64,000 nt of DNA from Kofleriaceae bacterium (GTDB lineage Bacteria > Myxococcota_A > Polyangia > Haliangiales > Haliangiaceae). Below, in pieces: positions 19,501 through 32,533 of the stretch. The translations under genes were made by a program, and so were the position numbers. Below the pieces are notes generated by a model. It was given only the letters and a program-made list of their open reading frames with translations, ran no database searches and was not told the DNA's origin. Every line of letters begins with the position of its first letter. Position 1 is the stretch's first letter. The stretch spans positions 1 through 64,000 of the forward strand of contig JAGPCO010000005.1 in assembly GCA_018058095.1 (NCBI GenBank), written 5' to 3'.

Positions 19501-20676
19501 ATGAAGCGCAACAGCATCACCGAGATCGAGACCCTGAACCTGGACGACGTGCGTGGCGGTTGTGGCGGCGGCGGGGGCGGCGGCGCCCAGCGCGGTCGTG
19601 GCGACGGCTCGGGCGGCTGCCACGACCAGCCGGTCGCGCAGTCGGTGGTGCCGACCGCGGCCCCGCTCAAGCCGTTGACCACCGCGGGTCTGTTCGAGCT
19701 CGGTGGACTCGAGCCAGCGGCCGAGGTCGCCACGATCGCGGCCGAGATCGACGTCGCCGAGGCGCCCCCGGTCGCCATGGTGTGTGGCACCCACGCCGCG
19801 CCGGGCGCCAGCGCGCCGGTCGTGCTGGCCAGCGCCAGCGCCAGCGCCGACTACGGCGCCGAGACCCAGGCGGTCACGGCCGAGGCGCCCCAGGAGCTGA
19901 CCTACGGCAGCTTCGCGCCGCTCGGCGCCGTGCTGGCCCCGCCGGCCACCGCCACCGTGTACGCCGACACCACCACCGAGCCGGCCGCGCCGGTCGAGGA
20001 GCCGGCGCCGGTGCCGGCCGATGATGGCGCGGCCTGCGCGGCCGATGACGGCGGCTGCGACGACGACGACGACTGCGACGACGACGATGACGATGACGAC
20101 GATGACCGCGACGAGGACGAGCAGCAGCTGCAGCCCGAGACGCCCGCGGCCGCCCCGGTCGACTCGACCATGGGTGGCATCATCGCTGGCAAGGACTGGA
20201 GCAACGCCCCGGGCGCCGGCGCCACCGCCTCGATCGCCGCCAGCGCGACCGCCGAGGACGACGGCGAGATCATCGCCAGCAAGGACTTCATGTCGACCCC
20301 GGTCGCCGAGGTCGCTCCGGCCGCCACCTTCGAGGCGGCGGCGTGGGCCCCGGCCACCATCGACGGCTGGTCGGGCAGCGTCGGCACCGACGCCGGCCTG
20401 GCCACGGCCGAGGCGAGCGCCGACTTCGGCGCTCTCGCCACCACTGGCATGGGCTGGCTCGACGGCGCGCTCGACCAGGTGGTGAACACCGTCGGCGAGT
20501 ACAGCCCGGAGGCGGCGGCGGTCATCGACCAGGCCGTGACCCCGGCGCTGGCGACCGCGACCGAGGCGGCGCCCCAGGTGCTGAGCTCGCTGTCGCTGCC
20601 CAGCGATGACGGCGCCGAGCCGACCAGCCTGCGCGGCAACGCCATGAACGTGGGTAGCGCCAACCGCTACTTCTGA
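19501..20676 (+). CDS. Candidate secreted Asp-rich protein with double-glycine leader (cargo 2)
   Basis: 391 residues. Leader MKRNSITEIETLNLDDVR-GG gives V-4, D-6, L-7 before the cut after Gly20; the mature chain starts CGGGGGGGAQRGRGDG. A good ribosome-binding site (AGGAGG, 19487-19492) fixes ATG 19501. The mature protein is Ala/Thr/Glu-rich with Cys confined to the first quarter and to an Asp-run (about residues 184-210, CDDDDDC then eleven more Asp/Glu) that looks like a multivalent cation-binding patch. A motif repeats about 30 residues apart: IIAGKDW (near 227) and IIASKDF (near 257). No known domain. Likely exported by the adjacent C39 pump; role unknown (surface adhesin, toxin or biomineral-binding protein are all possible). 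Confidence 0.75.
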   Translation: MKRNSITEIETLNLDDVRGGCGGGGGGGAQRGRGDGSGGCHDQPVAQSVVPTAAPLKPLTTAGLFELGGLEPAAEVATIAAEIDVAEAPPVAMVCGTHAAPGASAPVVLASASASADYGAETQAVTAEAPQELTYGSFAPLGAVLAPPATATVYADTTTEPAAPVEEPAPVPADDGAACAADDGGCDDDDDCDDDDDDDDDDRDEDEQQLQPETPAAAPVDSTMGGIIAGKDWSNAPGAGATASIAASATAEDDGEIIASKDFMSTPVAEVAPAATFEAAAWAPATIDGWSGSVGTDAGLATAEASADFGALATTGMGWLDGALDQVVNTVGEYSPEAAAVIDQAVTPALATATEAAPQVLSSLSLPSDDGAEPTSLRGNAMNVGSANRYF

Positions 20677-20797
20677 TCGGCGGTCGGAGGGCGGCGCGCC
20701 GCTCTCACCTGCCCACGCTCCACCTCCTGGCGGGGCGGGTCGACACCCTCGGTGACCCCGGGGGTGTTCGCGTTTTCGGCGCGCCGGCGGCGGCCGG

Positions 20798-21265
20798 CTA
20801 CAGCGTCGGCGTGCAGTTGTTGGCGACGCAGGTCAGGCCACCCGGACAGCCGCCCAGTTCATTACCCTGGAAGTTGCCGCAGGCGATGGCGCAGCCCCAG
20901 GTCATGGTCTGGCCCATCGGCGCGAAGCCAAGGCCACACACCGGCGTGCCGACGCCGCCGGTATACGCGGCCACGCACATCGCGTTGCCACCGGCCGGCG
21001 GGGTCATCGAGTTGGCCGGGGTGGTGCCGCACGACGCCGTGCAGAAGCCGACGGTGGCGTTCATCTGCGTCACCGCGCAGGTCGGCGCGCTGGCCGGGCA
21101 CGGCATGGCCTGGCTGCACACCTGGCCGATCCCCATCGCCCCGGTGCTGGCGTCGGGCGTGGTGTCGACCGCGGCATCCGGATCGCCGGGCAGGGGGTCG
21201 TCACCGCCGCTGCAGCTCGTGGCCGCCAGCGTGAGCGCCGCCGTGATCATCGTCATCTTGAGCAT
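20798..21265 (-). CDS. Cys-rich lipoprotein
   Basis: 155 residues from ATG 21265, preceded by GGAGG. Lipobox AATSC at about Cys18, then a short acidic tether (DPDAAVDTTPDAST). The mature part has ten or more Cys in small loops (GQVCSQAMPCPASAPTC, GFCTASC, WGCAIACGNF, GGCPGGLTCVANNC), as in secreted disulfide-rich modules common in myxobacterial surface proteins. Function unknown. Convergent-side neighbour is the cargo 2 gene, 120 bases away; no regulatory link is evident. Confidence 0.78.
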   Translation of the reverse strand: MLKMTMITAALTLAATSCSGGDDPLPGDPDAAVDTTPDASTGAMGIGQVCSQAMPCPASAPTCAVTQMNATVGFCTASCGTTPANSMTPPAGGNAMCVAAYTGGVGTPVCGLGFAPMGQTMTWGCAIACGNFQGNELGGCPGGLTCVANNCTPTL

Positions 21266-21369
21266 CGCGTCCTCCAGCACGCACGGTAGCCCGGTCGCGG
21301 CCGCCGTGGCAAAAGGAGCCGACCAACATGCGGTGACATCGCCGGCGCGGCGCGGCTATGGTCGCGGCC

Positions 21370-23187
<1,818 letters not shown>

Positions 23188-23520
23188 GCGCCGGCGCCAG
23201 CGCGTTGCACCTGGCGACTACTTCGCCCCGCTGGCGACGTGGCTGGCCAAGGAGAACGCCGGGCAGACCTGCGGCTGGTAGGCGCCGGCGCCAGCGATTT
23301 GCACCTGGCGACTACTTCGCCCCTCCGGGCTGGGCGGGGCACCTACATCGCCGCCGATGTCGCGACGCCGCTGACCCGCGCTTGCGATCGCGCTTACCGA
23401 ACGTTGTGCCGCGCTGCCGCATCGCCGCCTACACGGAGCGACATCTCCGTCGAGGATCGGGCGGATCGTCCTCGGAAAATTTCAGATCCCACTGGACTTG
23501 GTATCGCAGGATGCCAAAGG

Positions 23521-25737
23521 ATGGTGACGATGGACTCGAACAAGCGTGCTGGTGCAGGTCTTGGCACGAACGAGCTGGTGGACGGTCGCTACAAGATCGT
23601 CAAGGTGGTGGGGGAGGGCGGCATGGGCACCGTCTACCTGGCCGAACACACGCTCATCCGCCGCCGGGTCGCGGTCAAGGTGCTCCACCCCGAGCTGGCG
23701 TCCGACCGCTCGGTGGTCGAGCGCTTCCTCAACGAGGCGCGCGCCGCCGGCACGCTCGGCCACGCCAACATCGTCGAGTCGACCGACATGGGTTTCCTCG
23801 ACCAGCACGATGGCAAGGGCCGGGTCCCGTACATCGTCTTCGAGTACCTCGAGGGAGCGCTCCTGACCGAGGAGGTGCACCGCCTCGGCGCGCTGTCGCC
23901 GCGGCGCGCCGCCAACATCGCCCGCCAGATCGCCTCGGCCCTGCAGGCCGCGCACGCGGCGGGCATCATCCACCGCGACCTCAAGAGCGACAACGTGTAC
24001 CTGACCGAACGTGGCGACGTGGTCGACCACGTCAAGGTGCTCGACTTCGGCATCTCGAAGTTCATGGAGCACAGCAGCGACGAGCGGACCCGGCGCGGCA
24101 TGCTGATGGGCACGCCCGAGTTCATGGCGCCCGAGCAGATCACCGACCCCGACCACATCGACGCCCGCGTCGACGTCTACGCGCTCGGCGTCATCCTGTA
24201 CGAGATGCTGGCCGGCCGCCGGCCGTTCCAGGGCGACGACCCGCGCACGTTGCTGCACCGCATCGTCCACTCCGAGGCGCCGCCGATCGACCGGCCGGAG
24301 GTGCCGCGCGCGCTGTTCGACATCCTCGACCGCATGCTGGCCAAGCACCCGGCCGATCGCTTCCAGTCGATGGACGAGGCCGAGGCGGCCCTGACCCAGC
24401 ACATCACCAGCATCGAGGTCGGGGTGCGACGCACCCGCGGCATCCCGGTGCAGACGATGAGCGACGCCGTCGGCAACCAGCCCTGGTCGGGGAGCCCGCC
24501 GGTCAACACGCCCTGGCCGGTGGTGGCCAGCTCGGTCAGCCTGCCGACCCCACCCAAGGGGCGCTCACCCGCGCTGCTGTACGGCATGGTCGGGGCCGGC
24601 GTCCTGATCGGCGCGGTCGGCCTGTTCGTCGGCATGCGCCACGGCCAGAAGGCGGCGCCGGCCACCACGCCGATGGCCGCCGCCTCCATCCCACGCTCCG
24701 ACGAGCCGGCCCCGGCCAGCAAGATCAAGGTCCAGTTCCAGTCGGCCACGCCGGGCGCCAAGGTCACCTTCCGTCGCCGCATCACCGCCGCGCCCAGCGC
24801 GGTCGACGTCGTCGCCACCGACATCGTCGAGCTGGTCGAGGTGTCCGCGCCTGGCCACAAGACGGTGCGCTACTGGCTCACCATCGACCGGCCCACCACG
24901 CTGACCGCGACCTTGCCGCCTGGCAACGGCTTCGTCGAGGCGTCGGAGGCGGAGACCCTGGTCGCCCTGGGCGAGGCCGAGGCCGAGCCGGTCGCCATCG
25001 CCGCGGCCGCGCCGTCCACGCACGCGTCGGCGCTGCCAGCCGTGGCCGCCAAGGCGCCGGCCAGCGCCGTGGCGCCGAACCGGATCGCCGCGGTGGGCCC
25101 GGCGCGGGCCAGCGTGGTGGCGCCAGCACGCGCGGCCGCGCCGGCCGTGGCGGCCGCGCCGGTCGTCACGCCGCGCAAGATCGGCAAGGCCGCGGCCGAG
25201 GCCGACGCGGTCGCCGTGGCCTCGGGGCCACGCACCAACCGCATCACCTCGGCCGATCAGCCGCCGCCGGCGCCGGCGCCGGTGGCGCCGACCATGGCCA
25301 CCGTCGAGACGCCGGCGCCAGTCGCGCCGCCGGTGGCGCGCGAGCCGGCCCGCGAGGCCGTGCCCACCCCGGCCATCGCCAAGGCGGTGCCGGTCGAGAC
25401 CGCGGCGCCGACGGCGACCAAGCCGGTGGCGCCGACCTCGGTCGCCAACCTCAGCATCGATCGCGGTCACCTGGGCGCCGTGGTCGGCAAGCACCGCGGC
25501 GAGGTGCTCGGCTGCCTGGCCGCCGGCAAGAAGGACAACAAGGCGCTCAAGGGCGCGGTCACCGTGGCCATGCAGGTCGACGCCTCGGGCCGGGTGGTGC
25601 GGCCGCAGATCAACTCGACCCTCAAGGGCGCGCCGACGGTGTCGGCCTGCGTGCTCAAGTCGGTCGCCAGCTGGAAGTTCCCGGCCCGCCCGGGGCAACC
25701 GGCGGCCTCGGCCTCGTACACCTTCACCCTCAACTGA
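23521..25737 (+). CDS. Transmembrane Ser/Thr protein kinase with AgmX/PglI-like C-terminus
   Basis: 738 residues. Hanks-type kinase domain about 24-295: glycine loop GEGGMG (31-36), catalytic Lys53 in VAVKVL, HRD 151-153, DFG 175-177, APE 203-205; all present, so active. One membrane helix at 351-372. Extracytoplasmic part: PEGA-like beta segment (about 385-455), a long Ala/Pro-rich linker, and a final domain (about 645-738) with conserved C..GAVTVAMQVDASGRV and SVASWKF, the AgmX/PglI or TonB-C-like module of myxobacterial gliding proteins. ATG 23521 chosen; ATG 23530 is equally possible. It could phosphorylate FHA-binding partners such as the regulator at 9563, but this is unlinked inference. 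3' end overlaps the convergent esterase by eight bases. Confidence 0.92.
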   Translation: MVTMDSNKRAGAGLGTNELVDGRYKIVKVVGEGGMGTVYLAEHTLIRRRVAVKVLHPELASDRSVVERFLNEARAAGTLGHANIVESTDMGFLDQHDGKGRVPYIVFEYLEGALLTEEVHRLGALSPRRAANIARQIASALQAAHAAGIIHRDLKSDNVYLTERGDVVDHVKVLDFGISKFMEHSSDERTRRGMLMGTPEFMAPEQITDPDHIDARVDVYALGVILYEMLAGRRPFQGDDPRTLLHRIVHSEAPPIDRPEVPRALFDILDRMLAKHPADRFQSMDEAEAALTQHITSIEVGVRRTRGIPVQTMSDAVGNQPWSGSPPVNTPWPVVASSVSLPTPPKGRSPALLYGMVGAGVLIGAVGLFVGMRHGQKAAPATTPMAAASIPRSDEPAPASKIKVQFQSATPGAKVTFRRRITAAPSAVDVVATDIVELVEVSAPGHKTVRYWLTIDRPTTLTATLPPGNGFVEASEAETLVALGEAEAEPVAIAAAAPSTHASALPAVAAKAPASAVAPNRIAAVGPARASVVAPARAAAPAVAAAPVVTPRKIGKAAAEADAVAVASGPRTNRITSADQPPPAPAPVAPTMATVETPAPVAPPVAREPAREAVPTPAIAKAVPVETAAPTATKPVAPTSVANLSIDRGHLGAVVGKHRGEVLGCLAAGKKDNKALKGAVTVAMQVDASGRVVRPQINSTLKGAPTVSACVLKSVASWKFPARPGQPAASASYTFTLN

Positions 25738-26377
25738 CGACGGCGCGTACCGCCGCGAACGCGGCCGGGAGCAGCGTCGGCACCGACGCCAGCAGCTGGT
25801 GATCGTCGTCGACCTCGACCAGGGTGACCAGGTCGGGGTGGCGGCTGGCCATCTGCCGCGACAGCGCGGGGTCGACCACGTCGTCGCGCTGGCCGTGGGC
25901 GATCCACGTCGGCACCCGCAGGGTCGGCCAGCCGTCCCCGGCGGCGTCGATCGCCGCCACGTCGTCGGCGAAGCCGATGTCGACCAGGGCCGGGCGCCCG
26001 GTCGTGTGATCGAGCACCTCGAGGCTGCCGGTGGCGCGCCAGGCCGCCCAGGCCGGCTCGCCGATCCGGCGCCGCCAGCGCTCGATCAGCCGGAACGCCG
26101 GCGCCAGCAGCACCAGCCCGCGCACCAGCTCGGTCCGCTCGGCCAGCCGGGCCGCGGCCAGGCCACCGAGCGACGAGCCGATCAGCACCGCCGGCCTGCC
26201 AGCCATGGCCCGCTCGACCTCGGCCAGGATCGCCGTCAGCCGCAGCTGCGCCAGCGACGGCCGGCGCAGGTCGAGGCAGTCGAGCTCGATGCCGCGCTGG
26301 CCGAAGTAGGAGGCGAAGGCTCGCCCCTTGGCCGAGCCCGGCCCCGACGCGAAGCCGTGCAGGTAGAGCACACGCAC
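25730..26377 (-). CDS. YqiA-like alpha/beta-hydrolase esterase
   Basis: 215 residues from GTG 26377, with TAGGGT (26389-26384) six bases upstream. UPF0227/YqiA fold: start RVLYLHGFASGPGSAKG (about 2-18), nucleophile elbow GSSLGG (Ser near 69), acid and His in the late segments GQRDDVV and DDDHQL. E. coli YqiA cleaves acyl-CoA and short esters; substrate here unknown. Lacks a signal peptide, so cytoplasmic. Overlaps the kinase stop tail-to-tail by eight bases. Confidence 0.85.
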   Translation of the reverse strand: MRVLYLHGFASGPGSAKGRAFASYFGQRGIELDCLDLRRPSLAQLRLTAILAEVERAMAGRPAVLIGSSLGGLAAARLAERTELVRGLVLLAPAFRLIERWRRRIGEPAWAAWRATGSLEVLDHTTGRPALVDIGFADDVAAIDAAGDGWPTLRVPTWIAHGQRDDVVDPALSRQMASRHPDLVTLVEVDDDHQLLASVPTLLPAAFAAVRAVVS

Positions 26378-26421
26378 CGCGCCACCCTACTCGATCGTCG
26401 ACCGCCCGGCGTGGGCCCTGG

Positions 26422-28203
26422 TCAGCGCGGGCAGCTGCGGTGTGCGGTCGGGTTGTCGCGATACTCGGTCGAGTCGACCACCGCGCAGTTGCTGCGGATG
26501 AGGGTCTTGAGGTCGTTGTACTCCTGCCAGCTCACCGCCAGCGAGTCGAACACCAGCGGGATGCTGCTGGCGGTGCTGATCTGCGTGCGCAGGGCGGCCA
26601 GGCGGTCGCCGGCGCGGCCGGTGTCCCAGATGGTGGAGAAGTTGCGCTCGTAGGCCGAGATGACCCCGCCGAACTGCGCGCCCTCGAGGACGAGCATGTT
26701 CTCGAAGGTGCCGTGCTCGGCGTTGTACGACAGGTTGTAGCTGCCGCTGATCAGCTTGGCGCCGTCGATGACCACGTACTTGTGGTGCATCTGCACGGCG
26801 TACGAGTGGTCCCACCGGTACGAGTACACCTTGTAGCGCACGTCGATGCCGGCGTCGGCGAGGTACTTGCCGTACAGGTAGTCGCTGCGGGTGCAGTCGT
26901 ACACCGTGCGCGGGTCGTTGCCGGCGCCGGCCAGGCAGGTCGAGACCCGGGCCTCCTGCTGGTCGTCGCCGGTGCGGGAGATGAACTCCTGCTGGTCGAG
27001 GTAGACCTTGATGTCGATCGACGGGTCGGCCTGCTTCTTGGCGACCAGCGCCTCGGCGACCGGGCGCAGCCGGAAGTGGCCCGACGCGATGTGGATCGAG
27101 TCCTGCGCCGCCTCGATCGCGGCGACCAGGGCGTCGGCCACCTCGGTCTTGGTGTAGTCGAACGAGAAGGTCGTGCCGGTCGGGGCCACCTTGAAGTTGG
27201 GCGAGGTGAACAGGGCGCTGGCGCCGGGGTCGCTCGCGGCCGGGAGGCTGGCCGACGACAGCTCGAACGGCAGGGCGGCCGCCAGCTGGAAGTCGCGCGA
27301 GTGGGCCCACAGCAGGTCGAACTCGTGCTGGTAGGCGGTGGCCAGGCCAGGGGCGCCGCCGATGAACAGCGTGTTCTCGTCGAAGCTCTGCGCCGCCGTG
27401 AACGACCAGTTGGCGCTGCCGGTGACCAGGGTGGCGCTGGCGGCGCGCTCGGCGACGTCGCGCGGACCATCGATGATGGCCAGCTTGTGGTGCAGGATCT
27501 TGTTGACGTAGCGGACGTCGACCCCGGCCTGCTCGAGCCGGCCCGACTTGCTGGCCCGGCGCGCGGCCAGGTCGACGATCTTGCGGTCCTCGTTGGCGGT
27601 CTCGAACAGGAAGCGGACCTTGATCCCGCGCTGCACCGCCTCGGCCAGCGCGGTCCCGACCTCGGCGTCGGAGTAGCTGTACATCGCGATGTCGACCGAG
27701 TGCTTGGCGTCGCGGATGAGCTGGGCGATGCGCTTGGTGTGGGTGCTGGCGGCCGGTTGCGGCGAGAACACCGCCTCGATCTTGAGCCCGTCATCGAGCA
27801 GGCCCTTGCTGCGGGCGTACTCGAGCAGCATCTCCAGCGTGCGCGGGCCGACGTAGGGGATGGCGTCGAGCTCGGCCAGGGTGTCGAACGGGTTGTCGTC
27901 GCCGGTGCCGGCCACGCGGTCGGCGCCGTTGCGGGCGTTCACGATGTTGCCGGCGACCCGGGCCGACAGGCCGCCGTCGTCGTCGAGCTCGGCCTTGGTC
28001 ACGGCCGGGTCGTTGACCAGGCGCAGGACCGCCAGCGCCTCGGCCGAGCCCTCGGCCATCGAGTCGGCCTTGCCGGCCGCGCTGTCGAGCTCGCCGTCCT
28101 CGACGTCGGCGTCGTCGGCGCAGCCGCCGGCGAAGGCCAGGGCGGCGGCGGCGGTCAGGAGCAGGCTGGACAGGGCAAAGCGGGCCGGGCGGTGCGTGGT
28201 CAT
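26422..28203 (-). CDS. Phospholipase D-family lipoprotein with helix-hairpin-helix
   Basis: 593 residues. Lipobox AGGC at Cys28 (ATG 28203 chosen because it starts the signal peptide). An acidic tether, then a helix-hairpin-helix-like motif (LDAIPYVGPRTLEMLLEYA about 105-123). Two PLD catalytic HKD motifs: H238-x-K240 in HHKLAIIDG and H473-x-K475 in HHKYVVIDG, each followed by the family GSxNWS / GSYNLS sequence, so the two halves form one active site. PLD enzymes hydrolyse phosphodiesters of lipids or nucleic acids; the helix-hairpin-helix may favour DNA as substrate, for instance scavenged extracellular DNA, but lipid is equally possible. Surface or periplasmic, lipid-anchored. Confidence 0.9.
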   Translation of the reverse strand: MTTHRPARFALSSLLLTAAAALAFAGGCADDADVEDGELDSAAGKADSMAEGSAEALAVLRLVNDPAVTKAELDDDGGLSARVAGNIVNARNGADRVAGTGDDNPFDTLAELDAIPYVGPRTLEMLLEYARSKGLLDDGLKIEAVFSPQPAASTHTKRIAQLIRDAKHSVDIAMYSYSDAEVGTALAEAVQRGIKVRFLFETANEDRKIVDLAARRASKSGRLEQAGVDVRYVNKILHHKLAIIDGPRDVAERAASATLVTGSANWSFTAAQSFDENTLFIGGAPGLATAYQHEFDLLWAHSRDFQLAAALPFELSSASLPAASDPGASALFTSPNFKVAPTGTTFSFDYTKTEVADALVAAIEAAQDSIHIASGHFRLRPVAEALVAKKQADPSIDIKVYLDQQEFISRTGDDQQEARVSTCLAGAGNDPRTVYDCTRSDYLYGKYLADAGIDVRYKVYSYRWDHSYAVQMHHKYVVIDGAKLISGSYNLSYNAEHGTFENMLVLEGAQFGGVISAYERNFSTIWDTGRAGDRLAALRTQISTASSIPLVFDSLAVSWQEYNDLKTLIRSNCAVVDSTEYRDNPTAHRSCPR

Positions 28204-28432
28204 GGCTGGTGCCCGGACGAGCAAGGTCCGGGCCGCGGACACCGGGGATCGGCGCCTGCAATTTCAGCCGGTTGGGTCGGGTCTGTCCTCCCCATGGACG
28301 GTCCGCTAGCCGGCCGCGACGGGCCGGCTGGCAGCTCGATCGGCCAGTCGCGTGGCCAGCGCGGGCGGTCGCTGGCACGACCACCGACCCCGGCGGCGTG
28401 CCCGGGGCCAGAGTGCGCTATACGCAGGCGTC

Positions 28433-29068
28433 GTGGCCGAGCAGCTGACCTTTGCCCTGGTAGCGCTGTCGGCGGTGTTCTTCGTCATCGATCCGCTCGC
28501 CAACGTCCCGATCTTCCTGTCGGTCACCAGCCGGTTCGACGACGCGCAGCGGCGCCGGGTCGCCGGCCGCGCCGCCCTGGCGGCGTGGGTCACCCTGTGT
28601 GTGTTCGCCGGCGCCGGCGGCCTCATCTTCAAGGCGTTCGGCATCAGCCTGGGCGCGTTCAAGGCCGCGGGCGGCATCATGCTGCTGCTGATGTCGATCG
28701 ACATGATGCGGGCGCAGCCCTCGCCGACCCGGACCACGGTCGAGGAGCAGGACGACAGCCGGCACCGCGACGACATCGCCATCGTCCCGCTCGCCATCCC
28801 CATGCTGGCCGGACCAGGCGCGATCGCCACCGTCATGGTGCTGATGAGCCGGGCCGGCTGGAAGGTGATGCCGTCGCTGGCGGTGTTCGTGGCGGTGTCG
28901 ATCACCTGCGGCGTGGCCTGGCTGCTGATGCGCTCGGCGGCGCGGGTCGAGAAGATCCTGCCCCGCACCCTGCTGCGCGCGATCGAGCGGGTGATGGGGC
29001 TGCTGCTGGCCTCGGTCGCGGTCGAGTTCCTGGCGGGCGGCATCCGCGACCTGATCGCGCTATCGTGA
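28433..29068 (+). CDS. MarC-family integral membrane protein
   Basis: 211 residues from GTG 28433, chosen because the first helix (AEQLTFALVALSAVFFVIDP) begins there and the family length is about 210. Six predicted helices in two inverted halves with the family motifs FFVIDPLANVPIFLSVT and PLAIPMLAGPGAIAT. MarC/UPF0056 proteins were once linked to antibiotic resistance, wrongly; their transport function is unsettled. Divergent from the PLD gene; only six bases separate its stop from the next gene, so the two are probably co-transcribed. Confidence 0.88.
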   Translation: MAEQLTFALVALSAVFFVIDPLANVPIFLSVTSRFDDAQRRRVAGRAALAAWVTLCVFAGAGGLIFKAFGISLGAFKAAGGIMLLLMSIDMMRAQPSPTRTTVEEQDDSRHRDDIAIVPLAIPMLAGPGAIATVMVLMSRAGWKVMPSLAVFVAVSITCGVAWLLMRSAARVEKILPRTLLRAIERVMGLLLASVAVEFLAGGIRDLIALS

Positions 29069-29074
29069 ACGCCC

Positions 29075-29746
29075 ATGGCCCACCTCCGGTCTGCAGCCTC
29101 CTGGTCGACCCTCGTCCTCGCCGCCGCCCTGGCCGCGGCGCTGCCTGCATGTGGCGGCGGCAGCAAGAAGACGGTCGAGGCGCCGCCGGCGCCGGCGTCG
29201 ACGCTGGCGGTGACCTGCGCTGACGCCGCCGCCGTGCTCGGCCCGCTCGGCGCGGCCCAGCTCGGCAAGGACCGCCCCGACGCCGAGGCGGTGCGGCTCG
29301 CGGTCGAGGAGGTGGTGCGGGCCGAGTGCGCGGCGGGGCCGTGGAGCCCCGAGGTGCTGGCCTGTGTGGGCGAGGCGACGGCCGACACCGTCGATGGCTG
29401 CCACAAGCTCCTGCCGGACCCGCAGGCCGACGCGTTCGACGCCGCGCTCGACGCCCGCATGAAGGCCCTGCTGAGCCCGCCGGTCACGCCCCCAGGTGGT
29501 GGCGGCAAGGGCAGCTCCGACGACGCGGCGGACGGGGGCTCGGGCACGCTGGGCGGGAGCAACCCGACCGCCACCGGGGACGGCGTCAAGGTCGAGCGCA
29601 AGACGCGGGGCCGCAAGGTCATCAAGAAGGACACGGCCGGCGATGGCGCCGACCCGTGTGACGGCGGCGAGGCCGACCCGGACGACGGCGGCGAGGCCGA
29701 CCCGTGTGACGGCGGCGAGGCCGACGGCGGCTTCTTCCGGCGCTGA
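29075..29746 (+). CDS. Lipoprotein with acidic C-terminal octapeptide repeats
   Basis: 223 residues; lipobox LPAC at about Cys26 followed by GGGSKK. A mainly helical domain with three Cys (about 48, 88, 100, 110 region: TCADAAAVL..RAECAAG..LACVGEA..GCHKLL) ends near residue 130. Then a Gly/Ser linker and a basic patch (KVERKTRGRKVIKKD), and finally three 24-base tandem repeats encoding DPCDGGEA / DPDDGGEA / DPCDGGEA. No known domain. A TATCGT box eight bases before ATG 29075 could supply its own near-leaderless transcript inside the MarC gene. Confidence 0.75.
   Translation: MAHLRSAASWSTLVLAAALAAALPACGGGSKKTVEAPPAPASTLAVTCADAAAVLGPLGAAQLGKDRPDAEAVRLAVEEVVRAECAAGPWSPEVLACVGEATADTVDGCHKLLPDPQADAFDAALDARMKALLSPPVTPPGGGGKGSSDDAADGGSGTLGGSNPTATGDGVKVERKTRGRKVIKKDTAGDGADPCDGGEADPDDGGEADPCDGGEADGGFFRR
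29651..29722. repeat. Three 24-base coding tandem repeats
   Basis: GACCCGTGTGACGGCGGCGA units at 29651-29674, 29675-29698 (GGAC for TGTG) and 29699-29722; the first and third are identical, suggesting recent slippage or gene conversion within the lipoprotein gene. Confidence 0.85.
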
Positions 29747-29815
29747 GGCCGGGCGGCGCCGGCGCGGGTCGCTTTTGCTTCGTCCGTGCGGCCGGACGTG
29801 CTACCCGATCGCGCC

Positions 29816-32116
<2,301 letters not shown>

Positions 32117-32168
32117 CCGCACCGCCATCACCGCGGCGATGGCGCGGCAACGACCGTTCGTTCCGTGC

Positions 32169-32197
32169 TTGACAACGAATAAGCGATGGCTTATTGA
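32169..32197 (+). promoter_or_regulatory. ArsR-operon promoter with embedded operator
   Basis: -35 TTGACA (32169-32174, perfect), 17-base spacer, -10 TATTGA (32192-32197), then six bases to ATG 32204. A perfect inverted repeat AATAAGC-GATG-GCTTATT (32178-32195) fills the spacer, the expected site for an ArsR dimer. Confidence 0.78.
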
Positions 32198-32203
32198 TTC
32201 TTC

Positions 32204-32533
32204 ATGGTCGGCGCGTCGGCGATGCAGGATCGGGTGTTCCAGGCGCTGGCCGATCCGAGCCGGCGCGCGATCTTCGAGTCACTCACGCGTGGTGAGGCCG
32301 CGGTGAAGGACCTCACCGCGCGGTTCTCCATCTCGCAGCCGGCGGTGTCCCAGCACCTCGCTGCGCTCCGGGAGGCAGGGCTGGTCAGCGGCCGCCGCGA
32401 CGGGCGTTGCGTCTTCTACCGGGTCGAGGCGGCCGGGCTCACGCCGCTCATCGACTGGATCAGTCACTACCGCGCCTTCTGGACCGATCGTGTCGGTCGC
32501 CTCGAACAACTCCTCAAGAAGCTGGACCCATGA
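32204..32533 (+). CDS. ArsR/SmtB-family HTH regulator
   Basis: 109 residues. Winged helix with the family core [19 protein letters not shown] (about 13-31) and recognition region [20 protein letters not shown]. No Cys or His metal-site motif is seen, so it belongs to the non-metal branch usually paired with SRPBCC/AHSA1 genes. ATG 32204 lies six bases after the -10; ATG 32222 (MQDRVF) would be the family-typical start if a leader exists. Stop overlaps the next start (ATGA). Predicted autorepressor of the three-gene operon. Confidence 0.9.
   Translation: MVGASAMQDRVFQALADPSRRAIFESLTRGEAAVKDLTARFSISQPAVSQHLAALREAGLVSGRRDGRCVFYRVEAAGLTPLIDWISHYRAFWTDRVGRLEQLLKKLDP

Noticed and set aside
26440-29223. 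927-codon open frame on the plus strand
   Set aside because: Complement of the PLD gene and off-frame of MarC; composition typical of GC shadows.
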